A stretch of DNA of 64,000 bases, from assembly GCF_013283875.1 (NCBI RefSeq), contig NZ_CP054139.1, positions 5,084,001-5,148,000 on the forward strand, read 5' to 3'. The stretch is from Mucilaginibacter mali. GTDB taxonomy: Bacteria > Bacteroidota > Bacteroidia > Sphingobacteriales > Sphingobacteriaceae. Position numbers and translations under genes: made by a program. The notes beneath the pieces are model-generated. The model had not been told where the DNA came from, ran no database searches, and saw only the letters and a program-made list of their open reading frames with translations. This document shows, piece after piece, positions 33,731 to 42,725 of the stretch (the first letter of the stretch is position 1; each line of letters begins with the position of its first letter).

Positions 33731-34131
33731 AATTCAAATAATAACAACTAATTATTTATATAAAATAAACCTATTGTTATTAAGGTGTTAATTCTGTTTA
33801 AAATTTGGTCTTAAAATCGGCTAAAATGTTTTTCTTAACTATTTATCAACAATTATTACGCATTCTGTTTTTATTAGATGATTGATTTTGAGCGTAATGA
33901 AACAATCAAGTTTTTTATTAAAGTTTATTTTGTTGAGATTTTAACGTGTTTAAAAATGTTAATTAGTACCAGACATCTGCTCGTAAATCACTCAAAAGTA
34001 ATTTAAATTATAGGTAATTTGTGGACTTATCCACGATGAAATTATTTATCAGATATTTGCTTACACAAAATTAACATCTTTTAGGGCCCTTATTAACATC
34101 ATACCTATTTTTAAACAGCTTTAACTTTTAT
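33731..34131. other. AT-rich nadA-nadB spacer, candidate oriC region
   Basis: No gene is visible in this 401-base spacer, which is markedly rich in A and T. It contains DnaA-box-like sites TTATCAACA (33843-33851) and TTATCCACG (34027-34035), the latter within a TGTGGA-CTTA-TCCAC inverted repeat. A perfect box in reverse, TGTGGATAA, lies just inside nadB at 34287-34295. It also must hold the divergent nadA and nadB promoters. Whether it is the origin needs a GC-skew test. Confidence 0.35.
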
Positions 34132-35724
34132 ATGACTAAAAATGTGGATTTCCTGGTCGTGGGATCGGGCATAGCAGGATTAAGTTTTGCACTAAAGGCG
34201 GCAAAACATGGTAAAGTACTGATAGTTACAAAAGCCAGCGAAGATGAGAGTAACACTAAGTATGCCCAGGGAGGCGTTGCGGTGGTTGTGGATAAAAAGG
34301 AAGATTCGTTTGAAAAACACATAGAAGACACCTTAATTGCCGGTGATGGCTTGTGCGATCCTGAAGTTGTGGAAATTGTAGTTGAGGAAGGACCGGAAAG
34401 AATTAAGGAAATTATTGACTACGGTACCAATTTCGACAAGACAAACGAAGGCTTTTATGATCTGGCCAAAGAGGGTGGCCATTCCGAATACCGGGTGTTG
34501 CATTATAAAGATATCACCGGCTTGGAGATAGAACGCACGCTTTTAAACCAGATCCATCAAAATCCGAATATCGAGATATTGACACATTATTTCGCGGTTG
34601 ATCTGATCACCCAACATCATTTGGGCGAATATGTAGATAAATCGAGCGAGGATATTAAATGTTATGGAATTTACGCCTTTAATACGCATACTAATGTTGT
34701 TGAGAAGATACTATCGAAAATAACGGTAATGGCTGCAGGTGGTGCCGGGCATATTTATGCCATAACTACTAACCCAACTATTGCTACCGGCGATGGCGTG
34801 GCCATGGTATACCGGGCAAAGGGTAAAGTGCGTAATATGGAATTTATGCAATTTCATCCTACCGCTTTGTATAATCCAGGCGAGTATCCATCATTTTTAA
34901 TATCCGAAGCTGTGCGTGGTTTTGGTGGTGTGTTGAAACGGATAAACGGCGAAGAATTTATGCAGGAGTATGATGCCCGCGGATCATTAGCTCCGCGTGA
35001 TATTGTAGCCCGTGCCATAGATGCCGAGATCAAAAAATCGGGCGAGGATTATGTTTATTTAGATGTCCGGCATCGAAGCAAAAAAGACATCCTTGAACAT
35101 TTCCCTAACATTTATGCTAAATGCCTGGATATAGGTATTGATATGACCCGCGATATGATCCCTGTTTCGCCGGCCTGTCATTATATGTGTGGTGGCGTAC
35201 TGGTAGATCATTCCGGCAAATCATCAATCAATCGCTTATATGCTTGTGGAGAATGTGCATCAACCGGTTTACATGGTGCTAACCGTTTGGCTTCCAATTC
35301 TTTGCTTGAAGCTTTGGTATTTGCTCATCGTATTTATACCGATGCGGTTGTATCATTTGCTGAAAATCATATCCCCGGAAATATTCCCGATTGGGATGAA
35401 AAGGGTGTAAAGCTAAGTAATGAAGATATCCTGGTTACGCACAATATCCGCGAAATGCAAAAGTTGATGAATGACTATGTAGGTATTGTCCGGTCTGATT
35501 TCCGTTTGGAAAGGGCCATGCGTAGGTTGGGTTTATTATATGAGGAAACAGAATCTTTTTATAAGCAAACCAAGCTATCTGTTAAACTTTGCGAGCTGCG
35601 TAATTTAATACAGGTATCGTTTATAGTTGTAAAATCGGCTATGTTGCGGAAAGAGAGCAGGGGTTTGCATTATACTACGGATTATCCCGAGCATTTGCCA
35701 GTGGCGGAGGATACGGTGTTTTAA
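34132..35724 (+). CDS. nadB: L-aspartate oxidase NadB
   Basis: 530 residues. FAD-binding GSGIAGLSFALKAAKHGK near residue 9, TKYAQGGVAVV, EYRVLHYKDITG, MEFMQFHPTALYNPG, the active-site Arg region ARGSLAPRDIVARAI, and HYMCGGVLVDHSG. It oxidises L-aspartate to iminoaspartate for NadA, the first step of NAD synthesis. Divergent from nadA. The 3' end is followed at once by the GIY-YIG element. Confidence 0.97.
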   Translation: MTKNVDFLVVGSGIAGLSFALKAAKHGKVLIVTKASEDESNTKYAQGGVAVVVDKKEDSFEKHIEDTLIAGDGLCDPEVVEIVVEEGPERIKEIIDYGTNFDKTNEGFYDLAKEGGHSEYRVLHYKDITGLEIERTLLNQIHQNPNIEILTHYFAVDLITQHHLGEYVDKSSEDIKCYGIYAFNTHTNVVEKILSKITVMAAGGAGHIYAITTNPTIATGDGVAMVYRAKGKVRNMEFMQFHPTALYNPGEYPSFLISEAVRGFGGVLKRINGEEFMQEYDARGSLAPRDIVARAIDAEIKKSGEDYVYLDVRHRSKKDILEHFPNIYAKCLDIGIDMTRDMIPVSPACHYMCGGVLVDHSGKSSINRLYACGECASTGLHGANRLASNSLLEALVFAHRIYTDAVVSFAENHIPGNIPDWDEKGVKLSNEDILVTHNIREMQKLMNDYVGIVRSDFRLERAMRRLGLLYEETESFYKQTKLSVKLCELRNLIQVSFIVVKSAMLRKESRGLHYTTDYPEHLPVAEDTVF

Positions 35725-35731
35725 TCACCAC

Positions 35732-36117
35732 CTCGTCATTGCGAGGTACGAAGCAATCTCTACACACAATAAGTATATATGGCAACATTTGGTGGATATG
35801 TTTATATTATAACAAATAAATATAATGCTGTACTATATACAGGTGTTACATCAGAATTGTATAACCGTATTTGCAAGCATAAGAATAAAGAATATCCGAC
35901 TGCTTTTAGTGCTAAATACAACTGTGATAAACTGGTTTATTATAGTGGATTCCCGACAATAAATGAAGCTATCGCAGAAGAAAAAAGAATTAAAGGATGT
36001 AGCAGGAATTATAAAATTGATCTTATTGAGTCAAAGAATCCAAAATGGATAGACTTATTTGATAATATTCCGGATGAGGCATAGCGTAGAGATTGCTTCG
36101 TACCTCGCAATGACGAG
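35732..36117. mobile_element. GIY-YIG inverted-repeat element with gene
   Basis: Perfect 32-base inverted repeats (35732-35763 and 36086-36117, starting CTCGTCATTGCGAGGTACGA) enclose one whole gene, 35779-36084. The stop codon lies one base before the right arm and the start 15 bases after the left arm. The element lies between nadB and tRNA-Gly. The empty relative at 32613-32710 and the remnants at 28121 and 60428 suggest it can spread or be copied. Confidence 0.85.
35779..36084 (+). CDS. GIY-YIG nuclease-fold protein, inside inverted-repeat element
   Basis: 101 residues. The GIY-YIG pattern is read as GYVYIITN (residues 6-13) and LYTGVTS (19-25), with a conserved Arg in LYNRICKHK (about residue 30), a His, and a catalytic Glu in AIAEEKRIKG near residue 67. 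It is of the small YhbQ/UvrC-N-like class. The family cuts DNA. The gene is richer in A and T than its neighbours and fills the space between two perfect repeats, so it may process the repeat ends. No other gene is in the element. Confidence 0.9.
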   Translation: MATFGGYVYIITNKYNAVLYTGVTSELYNRICKHKNKEYPTAFSAKYNCDKLVYYSGFPTINEAIAEEKRIKGCSRNYKIDLIESKNPKWIDLFDNIPDEA

Positions 36118-36140
36118 CTGATGAGATAGTGTCTACTTAG

Positions 36141-36213
36141 AGCGAAAAACGGGGTTCGAACCCGCGACCTTCAGTTTGGGAAACTGATGCTCTACCAGCT
36201 GAGCTATTTTCGC
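36141..36213 (-). tRNA. tRNA-Gly (anticodon CCC)
   Basis: Folds as a full cloverleaf of 73 bases: acceptor GCGAAAA/TTTTCGC, D-arm GCTC/GAGC, anticodon stem TCAGT/ACTGA with loop TTCCCAA, T-arm GCGGG/CCCGT with TTCGAAC. Anticodon CCC reads GGG (Gly). U73 as discriminator fits bacterial tRNA-Gly. CCA is not encoded. Confidence 0.95.
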
Positions 36214-36303
36214 TTATGGTGCATCAAACATAAAAATTAAATTTCAACTTACGAAGTTTTGATAAACCTTTACCTTTAGGCTTTCATCATTAAGCTTAAA
36301 ATA

Positions 36304-36819
36304 ATGCCACTCATACTACCCGTAAAAGATAAAAACCCAACCTGGGGAAGCGATTGTTTTATTGCCGAAAACTGCACTATCGTTGGCGACGTCATCATGG
36401 GTGATAACTGCTCGGTTTGGTTTAACGCCGTTATTCGCGGCGATGTAAACTATATCCATATCGGCAATAATACCAATATACAGGATGGCGCCGTGATTCA
36501 TGCTACCTACCTGCGTGCGGCTACTACAATTGGCAATAACGTATCTATCGGTCATAATGCCATTGTGCATGGTTGCGAGTTAAAAGATCATACGCTGATA
36601 GGAATGGGCGCTATTGTAATGGATCATGCTGTGGTAGAAGAATATGTAATTATCGGCGCAGGATCTGTTGTATTAGAAAATACGATATGTGAATCTGGTT
36701 ATCTATATGCCGGCTCGCCGGCCAAAAAGATAAAACCTTTAACAGATCAGCAAAAGCAATTACTGGATAAACTGCCGCAGAATTATATGATGTATTCGGG
36801 ATGGTTTATGGATAAATAA
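36304..36819 (+). CDS. gamma-class carbonic anhydrase / hexapeptide-repeat protein
   Basis: 171 residues with the left-handed beta helix repeats of gamma carbonic anhydrase-like (Paa Y/YrdA) proteins: NCTIVGDVIMGDNCSVWFNAVIRGD, NNTNIQDGAVIH, VSIGHNAIVHGCEL, and GMGAIVMDHAVV. Zinc-ligand His residues at VIH, GHN and VHG are all present. Activity as a carbonic anhydrase is plausible, not proven for the subfamily. It is a single gene followed by a hairpin. Confidence 0.93.
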   Translation: MPLILPVKDKNPTWGSDCFIAENCTIVGDVIMGDNCSVWFNAVIRGDVNYIHIGNNTNIQDGAVIHATYLRAATTIGNNVSIGHNAIVHGCELKDHTLIGMGAIVMDHAVVEEYVIIGAGSVVLENTICESGYLYAGSPAKKIKPLTDQQKQLLDKLPQNYMMYSGWFMDK

Positions 36820-36829
36820 ATATAGGTGA

Positions 36830-36860
36830 GACTTAAGAAGTTTCTGAAACTTCCTAAGTC
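36830..36860. repeat. imperfect inverted repeat between carbonic anhydrase and Ig-like genes
   Basis: GACTTAAGAAGTTTC and its near complement GAAACTTCCTAAGTC around T-rich loop. Lies between the two convergent genes, so it may end both transcripts. Confidence 0.6.
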
Positions 36861-36879
36861 TTATACTATTATATAAAAA

Positions 36880-38520
36880 CTACGGTACTATCACCTCTTT
36901 AGGAATATCTACATTCCATTCATTTTCCCAATTGGGCCTAAGGGTAAATACATCGGGCATTAGGATGATGCTTTCCGGATACAGCTTTTTCTTTACGTTA
37001 CCGCTGTCCCAGCGCCCGTTATTATTAGTGTCGTAAGTAACGCGCACACGATATTTACCAGCAAGAAAACCATTATGGGTAAGTGTGCTTGTTTTTTTAA
37101 CGATATCCGTAATAACTACCCGTTTAGCTTCATTTAATACTTCTATAACATAACTCTTTGTGGAATCGGGCACAGATACCTTTAACACAATAATTCCATA
37201 ATTTTCGGGCTTGTCAATCGTAAAGCTTTTAGGTAAGCGTTTATTTCTGTCTCCGTAAATAGTGGTAAAGGTTCCCTCGTTAAAGGTGAGTAAATACTTG
37301 GCCAGCTGCCGCCATCTATATTTCAGGATCACTTTTTTAGGATTAGCCGGATCTATGGTCATCGTAAAATTAGTGCGGCTTACCGAGTCTTCTAAAAATG
37401 TTACACGTGAAACATCAAGGCTTTCTATCGGCGCATTCATTGTTAAAACTAAGTCGGCGCCTGGCTTTAGCTTACTATCGGCGCTGATATTATAAGTAGG
37501 AATAACTGTGCGGGTATAAGTTTCTTTTAAGGATTTTTTCCTGCTTACGGTATCCAGTACCTTGCCGTTATCTATAAACGATACCGAAATGGAATCAAAA
37601 TTCATATTCTTCAGATAGATGCTCGCCGTGTCCTTAGTTTTGCTGAAGTCAACTATCTTTTGTTTATCCAGATCCGCCGGGAAATTGATCCTGACGTCGG
37701 GATTATTTAATGGCATATTGAAGGTAAAGAAGAGTGAACCATCACTATTAAATTTGGCATCCGCCCTAAACTTATCCGTTTGTTTAAATAAAGCCAGCTG
37801 AACGTTCGATGTATCTTTTGTTACATGTATTGGCTTTTTCAAAAACGCGATCAGTTCATTCTCGTTGTCGTAAATTTTGTTGGGCGATTGTTCTTTCAGC
37901 GCGTAAATTCGATAATCGCCCTCATGCAAATTACCAAGTGTAAAATTGCCTGCCGAATCTGTAGTGGCAAATATGGTGGGTTTCTTTTTGCCATACATAA
38001 CCGAATCCTGTTTTACCGGGAACAGCATTACGGTGGCGTCTTTTTCTTTTTCCTGGGTTTGGGTGTTTGTTACTGACCCCGAAACACTCAGCGAGTCGAT
38101 GTGCGGTCCGGTAGAAAAAACGTAAGTGAAATTTTTGAGCACGTTGCTCTCGTTAACATCAACAATGGCTTTACCAAAATTAATAACGTAGGTGGTGTTT
38201 TTTTGAAGCGTATCTTTAAAATTGATCACTAAGCTTTTTCCCTTGGTTTTGTATTCCGGTAATTTTTCCATCGCCGGGCTCATTACAATTTCCTGGTAGG
38301 TGTTGCTTAATTTAAAATATTCGTCAAAATCTAATTTGATGGAGGTGGCTTTAAAATTTCGGGTTTGATTTGCAGGTGTCGCCAGTAATAATTTTGGCGG
38401 CGTTCGATCTCGTGGGCCACCCATGGGTTTTTGGATGCTGGCACAACCAAAAATTAATAAGACTGCTAAAATCAACAGCGAAATTTGCCCTAAAAAACCT
38501 GATTTTAAATTTGAACCCAT
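36880..38520 (-). CDS. Ig-like domain lipoprotein
   Basis: 546 residues. A lipobox LLIFGCASI puts a Cys near residue 26, and the mature start is PMGGPRDRTPPKLLLATP, as in the SbsA/Big_5 Ig-like surface lipoproteins of Bacteroidota. A first Ig-like domain (KATSIKLDFDEYFKL to YVFSTGP), then several beta-rich parts (SGSVTNTQTQEK, GNFTLGNLHEGDYRIY) and a C-terminal carboxypeptidase-regulatory-like part (GFLAGKYRVRVTYDTNNNGRW). A parS-like site lies inside it. Confidence 0.88.
   Translation of the reverse strand: MGSNLKSGFLGQISLLILAVLLIFGCASIQKPMGGPRDRTPPKLLLATPANQTRNFKATSIKLDFDEYFKLSNTYQEIVMSPAMEKLPEYKTKGKSLVINFKDTLQKNTTYVINFGKAIVDVNESNVLKNFTYVFSTGPHIDSLSVSGSVTNTQTQEKEKDATVMLFPVKQDSVMYGKKKPTIFATTDSAGNFTLGNLHEGDYRIYALKEQSPNKIYDNENELIAFLKKPIHVTKDTSNVQLALFKQTDKFRADAKFNSDGSLFFTFNMPLNNPDVRINFPADLDKQKIVDFSKTKDTASIYLKNMNFDSISVSFIDNGKVLDTVSRKKSLKETYTRTVIPTYNISADSKLKPGADLVLTMNAPIESLDVSRVTFLEDSVSRTNFTMTIDPANPKKVILKYRWRQLAKYLLTFNEGTFTTIYGDRNKRLPKSFTIDKPENYGIIVLKVSVPDSTKSYVIEVLNEAKRVVITDIVKKTSTLTHNGFLAGKYRVRVTYDTNNNGRWDSGNVKKKLYPESIILMPDVFTLRPNWENEWNVDIPKEVIVP
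37399..37414. other. parS-like site 1
   Basis: TGTTACACGTGAAACA, one base off the palindromic parS consensus TGTTTCACGTGAAACA. Within the Ig-like lipoprotein gene. Part of a set of five. Confidence 0.6.
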
Positions 38521-38632
38521 TTTTAAGCGATATGAGCGATTTTTATGTTTTTACGAATACTGATATTAAAAATTTAAAATAACCGGTTTAAAGCGATATT
38601 TTATAAATAACTGATTATCAGATATTTAATTA

Positions 38633-40546
38633 TTATTTTGACATATGTACCATTAAAACAGAAATATCTGATGGCGATACCCCTGAAATACGCGAAGCCT
38701 GTCCTAATGTTCTTGGTTTTATTCTCACCAATTTTTCACGTGCTTCTTTTGACAGTGACACCAGTGTTTGATAATTGAAATCCGGGTCGATGGATTTGTC
38801 CTCCATCTTCTTCATCTTTTCTACTATCTCATTTTCCTTTTCAAAATAACTCTCATATTTAATTTTTATTTCAGCCTGCTCAATAGTTTCTTTATCATAA
38901 TTTGATAATAGTTCAGCGAGGTTGTTATCAGCGCGACGAAGATCATTAAATGATACCTGTGGGCGGCTTAATAAATTAAATAGTTTGGCTGCCTGCGTGA
39001 TAGCGCTCGTACCTAATTCTTCCAGTAAGCCGTTCACTTCGGTCATGCCAATGGATGTCTTTTTAGTGTGCGCTACCAGGTCATCAGAATTTTTTATCTT
39101 CTGATTTACCTTTTCCAGGCGCTCATCACTAATTAAACCTAATTGATGGCCAATAGGGCTTAACCTGATATCAGCATTATCCTGACGTAACAATAGCCTA
39201 TGCTCGGCCCTTGAGGTGAACATGCGATAAGGCTCTTCGGTACCTTTGGTTACCAGGTCATCTATCAAAACTCCGATGTATGATTCCGATCTTTTCAGGA
39301 TCAACTCATGTTTATCATGCACTTTTTGGTGGACGTTTATGCCGGCAATCATGCCTTGCGATCCCGCTTCTTCGTAGCCTGTAGTACCATTTATCTGCCC
39401 GGCAAAGAATAAATTACTGATCAGTTTGGTCTCTAAAGTCAGATCTAACTGGGTAGGCGGGAAGTAATCATACTCAATGGCATAGCCAGGCCGGAACATT
39501 TTAGCATTTTCGAAGCCTGGTATTTGTATCAAAGCCCGGTATTGCACATCTTCAGGCAGGGAGGTAGAAAAGCCGTTTACATAGATCTCGCAGGTATTCC
39601 AGCCTTCGGGTTCTACAAATATTTGATGACGGTCGCGCTCAGCAAAGCGGTTGATCTTATCTTCGATGGATGGACAATACCTGGGGCCTAAACCTTTAAT
39701 ACGTCCTGTAAACATTGGCGACTTTTCAAAGCCTTCTTTCAATGTATCGTGTACGTTTAAATTGGTATAAGTGATCCAGCAGCAGCGCTGATCTTTGCTT
39801 ATTTCGGTATCGGTATAGCTGAATTTACCTGCATCCTGGTCGCCCCATTGCTCTTCCATCAGGCTATAATTTAGGCTGCGGCCATCTACGCGGGGTGGGG
39901 TACCGGTCTTCATACGACCTGCTTCAAAGCCTAATGTAACCAGTTGTTCAGTTAATCCGGTAGCTGCTTTCTCGCCAGTACGGCCACCACCAAAGCGTTT
40001 TTCTCCAATATGTATAAGGCCATTCAGGAAGGTTCCGTTAGTTAATACTACCGCACTGCCCTCAATTTCTACCCCGATAGATGTTTTTACACCTACTACG
40101 GTATTGTTTTTAATGATCAGTGAGGATACCATATCCTGCCAAAAATCAACGTTTGGCGTACGTTCAAGAGCTATACGCCACTCTTCGGCAAAGCGCATGC
40201 GGTCTGTTTGGGCACGTGGACTCCACATAGCGGGCCCTTTGCTTAAGTTAAGCATACGGAACTGTATAGTAGATTTATCGGTTATTATACCCGAATAACC
40301 GCCCATCGCATCTATTTCACGCACTATTTGCCCCTTTGCCACACCACCCATAGCAGGATTACAGCTCATTTGGGCAATAGTACCCATATTCATGGTAATT
40401 AGTAATACCGATGAACCCATATTGGCAGCGGCAGCTGCAGCTTCACAGCCTGCATGACCAGCACCAACAACTATAACATCATATTTTTTAAACACCTTAA
40501 CCTCCTTTGTTCCACGTGGAACATTAAGTTTTATTGTTTTTACCAT
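38633..40546 (-). CDS. mnmG: tRNA uridine 5-carboxymethylaminomethyl modification enzyme MnmG (GidA)
   Basis: 637 residues from the ATG at 40544-40546. FAD-binding VVGAGHAGCEAAAAAANMG, NPAMGGVAKGQIVREIDAMGG, GGGRTGEKAATGL and the helical C-terminus typical of MnmG are all there. It works with MnmE in tRNA wobble-uridine modification. The N-terminal 17 residues are unusual and overlap parS sites; a GTG at 40493-40495 giving VFKKYDVIVVG (620 residues) is the likelier native start. mnmG is a common neighbour of oriC. Confidence 0.95.
   Translation of the reverse strand: MVKTIKLNVPRGTKEVKVFKKYDVIVVGAGHAGCEAAAAAANMGSSVLLITMNMGTIAQMSCNPAMGGVAKGQIVREIDAMGGYSGIITDKSTIQFRMLNLSKGPAMWSPRAQTDRMRFAEEWRIALERTPNVDFWQDMVSSLIIKNNTVVGVKTSIGVEIEGSAVVLTNGTFLNGLIHIGEKRFGGGRTGEKAATGLTEQLVTLGFEAGRMKTGTPPRVDGRSLNYSLMEEQWGDQDAGKFSYTDTEISKDQRCCWITYTNLNVHDTLKEGFEKSPMFTGRIKGLGPRYCPSIEDKINRFAERDRHQIFVEPEGWNTCEIYVNGFSTSLPEDVQYRALIQIPGFENAKMFRPGYAIEYDYFPPTQLDLTLETKLISNLFFAGQINGTTGYEEAGSQGMIAGINVHQKVHDKHELILKRSESYIGVLIDDLVTKGTEEPYRMFTSRAEHRLLLRQDNADIRLSPIGHQLGLISDERLEKVNQKIKNSDDLVAHTKKTSIGMTEVNGLLEELGTSAITQAAKLFNLLSRPQVSFNDLRRADNNLAELLSNYDKETIEQAEIKIKYESYFEKENEIVEKMKKMEDKSIDPDFNYQTLVSLSKEAREKLVRIKPRTLGQASRISGVSPSDISVLMVHMSK
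40508..40523. other. parS site 2 (perfect palindrome)
   Basis: TGTTCCACGTGGAACA, a full palindrome of the parS type bound by ParB. Within the 5' end of the mnmG reading frame, where it is read as NVPRGT. Confidence 0.8.
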
Positions 40547-40561
40547 GTTTCACGTGGAACA
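40546..40561. other. parS site 3
   Basis: TGTTTCACGTGGAACA, the parS core TTCACGTGGAA. It begins at the upstream mnmG ATG. Confidence 0.8.
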
Positions 40562-40596
40562 TGGTGTATATAGCGTCGGTTAGGACGCGAAATTTA

Positions 40597-40845
40597 TTAT
40601 TTTACGGATGTTCCACGTGAAACTTTAAGTAAAGAAAATAGCGCTACAAGGCACCAAACACCTTCTAATAGCACAAAAGGGTAGAAGCTGATCATATAAG
40701 ATGATACGCCACACATGCCCGCGCCTATAAAATTTAACGAAGCATACAGTTTACCGTCCGATTCGATGCGTTTAGTTAAATTTAAAAAGAAACCAACCAG
40801 TAAAATGGTAACACCAACTGATGCTATAATGTCTGATAGTTTCAT
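40597..40845 (-). CDS. small membrane protein (CBU_0592-like)
   Basis: 82 residues with about three hydrophobic segments (about 5-22, 33-53, 55-72) and the LNFIGAGMCGVSSYM segment seen in CBU_0592-like proteins. Its last codons (VSRGTS) lie in a parS site. Two bases separate it from the ABC-F gene upstream on the same strand. The function of the family is not known. Confidence 0.75.
   Translation of the reverse strand: MKLSDIIASVGVTILLVGFFLNLTKRIESDGKLYASLNFIGAGMCGVSSYMISFYPFVLLEGVWCLVALFSLLKVSRGTSVK
40609..40624. other. parS site 4
   Basis: TGTTCCACGTGAAACT, matching parS except at the last base. In the 3' end of the small membrane protein gene. About 50 bases from site 3. Confidence 0.75.
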
Positions 40846-40847
40846 AT

Positions 40848-42725
40848 TTATGCTTCGTTTAGTTCAGTTAATTCCATCCAACGCACACTTTTATCATCTA
40901 TCTGGTTACTCAGGTTCTTTATTTTATGCGCGATATCACTCAATTCCTGGTGGCTTGTTATACTGCCTGAGTTCATTTCGGTTGTAAGAACGGCCATCTC
41001 TTTTTCTAATTTGGCTATATCACCTTCAATAGTTTCAAGTTCCTTTTGCTCTTTAAAGCTTAATTTGTTCTTTTTAGGCTGGGCTACAGGTTCAACATAA
41101 GCAGGTTTTTCGTTGCTTTGCTTACGGGCTGCCTGTTTCTGCTCATCCAGTTCCTGTCTGTACGATGAGTAATTACCGTTAAATATCCTTACATCGCCAT
41201 TACCTTCCATAATAAAAAGCTGGTCGGTTAACTTGTCCAGTAAATACCTGTCGTGCGATACCAGCATTAATACACCCGAATAATTTACCAGAAACTCTTC
41301 CAATACGTTCAATGTATCAATATCCAAATCGTTGGTAGGCTCATCCAGTATCAGGAAGTTTGGATTCTTCATCAGCAGGTTCATCAACTGCAAACGTTTT
41401 TTCTCGCCACCGCTCAGGTTAGCTATAAAGCCATACTGCTTTTTAGGCGGGAAAAGGAACAAAGTAAGCAGGGCAGAAGCAGTTATAGTCTTCCCATCGG
41501 CCATGGTGATGTATTCGGCTACATTCTTTACTACGTCTATCACCCGGTCATCATCTTTAAAGGTAATGCCGCTTTGATGGAAATAGCCCATAATGGTGGT
41601 TTCGCCTTTTTCTACAATACCTTTATCTGGTGTAAGGCCGTTGGTAATGATATTTAATAGGGTAGATTTACCGCTACCATTCTTGCCGGCCAAACCGATA
41701 CGGTCGCCTTTTTTAAATACATAGCTAAAATCAGTCATAATGGTTTGCCCATTGAATGATTTTGCCAGGTGATGCAGTTCTAATATTTTATTACCCTGGC
41801 GTGCGGTTTTCACACTTAGTTCCACCTTATCTTTCGGACCGCGGTTCTTGGTTTTTTCTTCCAACTCGTAATAAGCATCAATACGTGCTTTAGATTTGGT
41901 ACCACGTGCCTGTGGTTGGCGGCGCATCCATTCCAACTCCTTTTTAAGCAGGTTACTGTTCTTGGCGAAAGCAGCAGCATCGGCCGATTCGCGTTCGGCT
42001 TTTTTCTCCAGGTAGTATGCATAGTTACCTACGTAGGGGATGATCTTGCCATTATCCAGTTCCAATATTTCATTACAAACATTATCCAGGAAATACCTGT
42101 CGTGCGTAACCATCAGGATGGTTTTATTACCCTCGGTAAGCAGTTTTTCCAGCCACTCAATGGTATCAATATCCAAGTGGTTGGTAGGCTCGTCCAGTAT
42201 ATAAATATCCGGATCTTCAATCAGCAAACGGGCAAGGGCTAAACGTTTCTTCTGCCCGCCCGAAAGTGTAGTGATCTGCTGATTGAGGTGATGAATATCC
42301 AATCGTCCCAAAATGGTTTTGATGTTATACTCATACTCCCATGCATTCAGATCGCTGATCTCGCCGGTGATGCGTTCCATTTCGGCCATATTCTCCGGGT
42401 CGTTTTCCATCAACTCCTCATACTCGCGTATCAGCTGCTGTTGGCGGTTATCGGCATGGAAAATATAATCGCTGATGGTGTAAGCTTTATCAAACTGCGG
42501 GTCCTGGTCAAGAAAACCCATGTTCAGATCGCGGGCCTGTACAGCTTTACCCTCGGTAGGGTTCAACTTGCCCGAAAGTATCTTGAGCAGGGTAGATTTA
42601 CCTGCCCCATTAATGCCCACCAGTGCTACCCTGCGCCCCCGGTTAATGCCGATGGTGAGGTTTTTAAACAGCCAGTGATCCTGGAAAGAGTGGCCTAAAT
42701 TCTCGGCCGAGATATACGTACTCAC
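40848..42725 (-). CDS. ABC-F family ATPase (Uup-like)
   Basis: 625 residues with two ABC domains: GINGAGKSTLLKIL and LSGGQKKRLALARLL with DEPTNHLD in the first, GKNGSGKSTLLNII and LSGGEKKRLQLMNLL with DEPTNDLD in the second, joined by a charged linker (WMRRQPQARGTKSKARIDAY). A C-terminal coiled coil (about residues 545-625) is present, as in Uup. No membrane segments. ABC-F proteins act on ribosomes; this one is not clearly a resistance type. It overlaps the next gene by 4 bases. Confidence 0.93.
   Translation of the reverse strand: MSTYISAENLGHSFQDHWLFKNLTIGINRGRRVALVGINGAGKSTLLKILSGKLNPTEGKAVQARDLNMGFLDQDPQFDKAYTISDYIFHADNRQQQLIREYEELMENDPENMAEMERITGEISDLNAWEYEYNIKTILGRLDIHHLNQQITTLSGGQKKRLALARLLIEDPDIYILDEPTNHLDIDTIEWLEKLLTEGNKTILMVTHDRYFLDNVCNEILELDNGKIIPYVGNYAYYLEKKAERESADAAAFAKNSNLLKKELEWMRRQPQARGTKSKARIDAYYELEEKTKNRGPKDKVELSVKTARQGNKILELHHLAKSFNGQTIMTDFSYVFKKGDRIGLAGKNGSGKSTLLNIITNGLTPDKGIVEKGETTIMGYFHQSGITFKDDDRVIDVVKNVAEYITMADGKTITASALLTLFLFPPKKQYGFIANLSGGEKKRLQLMNLLMKNPNFLILDEPTNDLDIDTLNVLEEFLVNYSGVLMLVSHDRYLLDKLTDQLFIMEGNGDVRIFNGNYSSYRQELDEQKQAARKQSNEKPAYVEPVAQPKKNKLSFKEQKELETIEGDIAKLEKEMAVLTTEMNSGSITSHQELSDIAHKIKNLSNQIDDKSVRWMELTELNEA

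Noticed and set aside
38736..38751. A further TTTCACGTG match as parS
   Set aside because: Only the left half matches; the right half (CTTCT) does not.
42079..42090. TTATCCAGG within the ABC-F gene as a DnaA box
   Set aside because: Two mismatches from TTATCCACA, inside a conserved gene and isolated from others.
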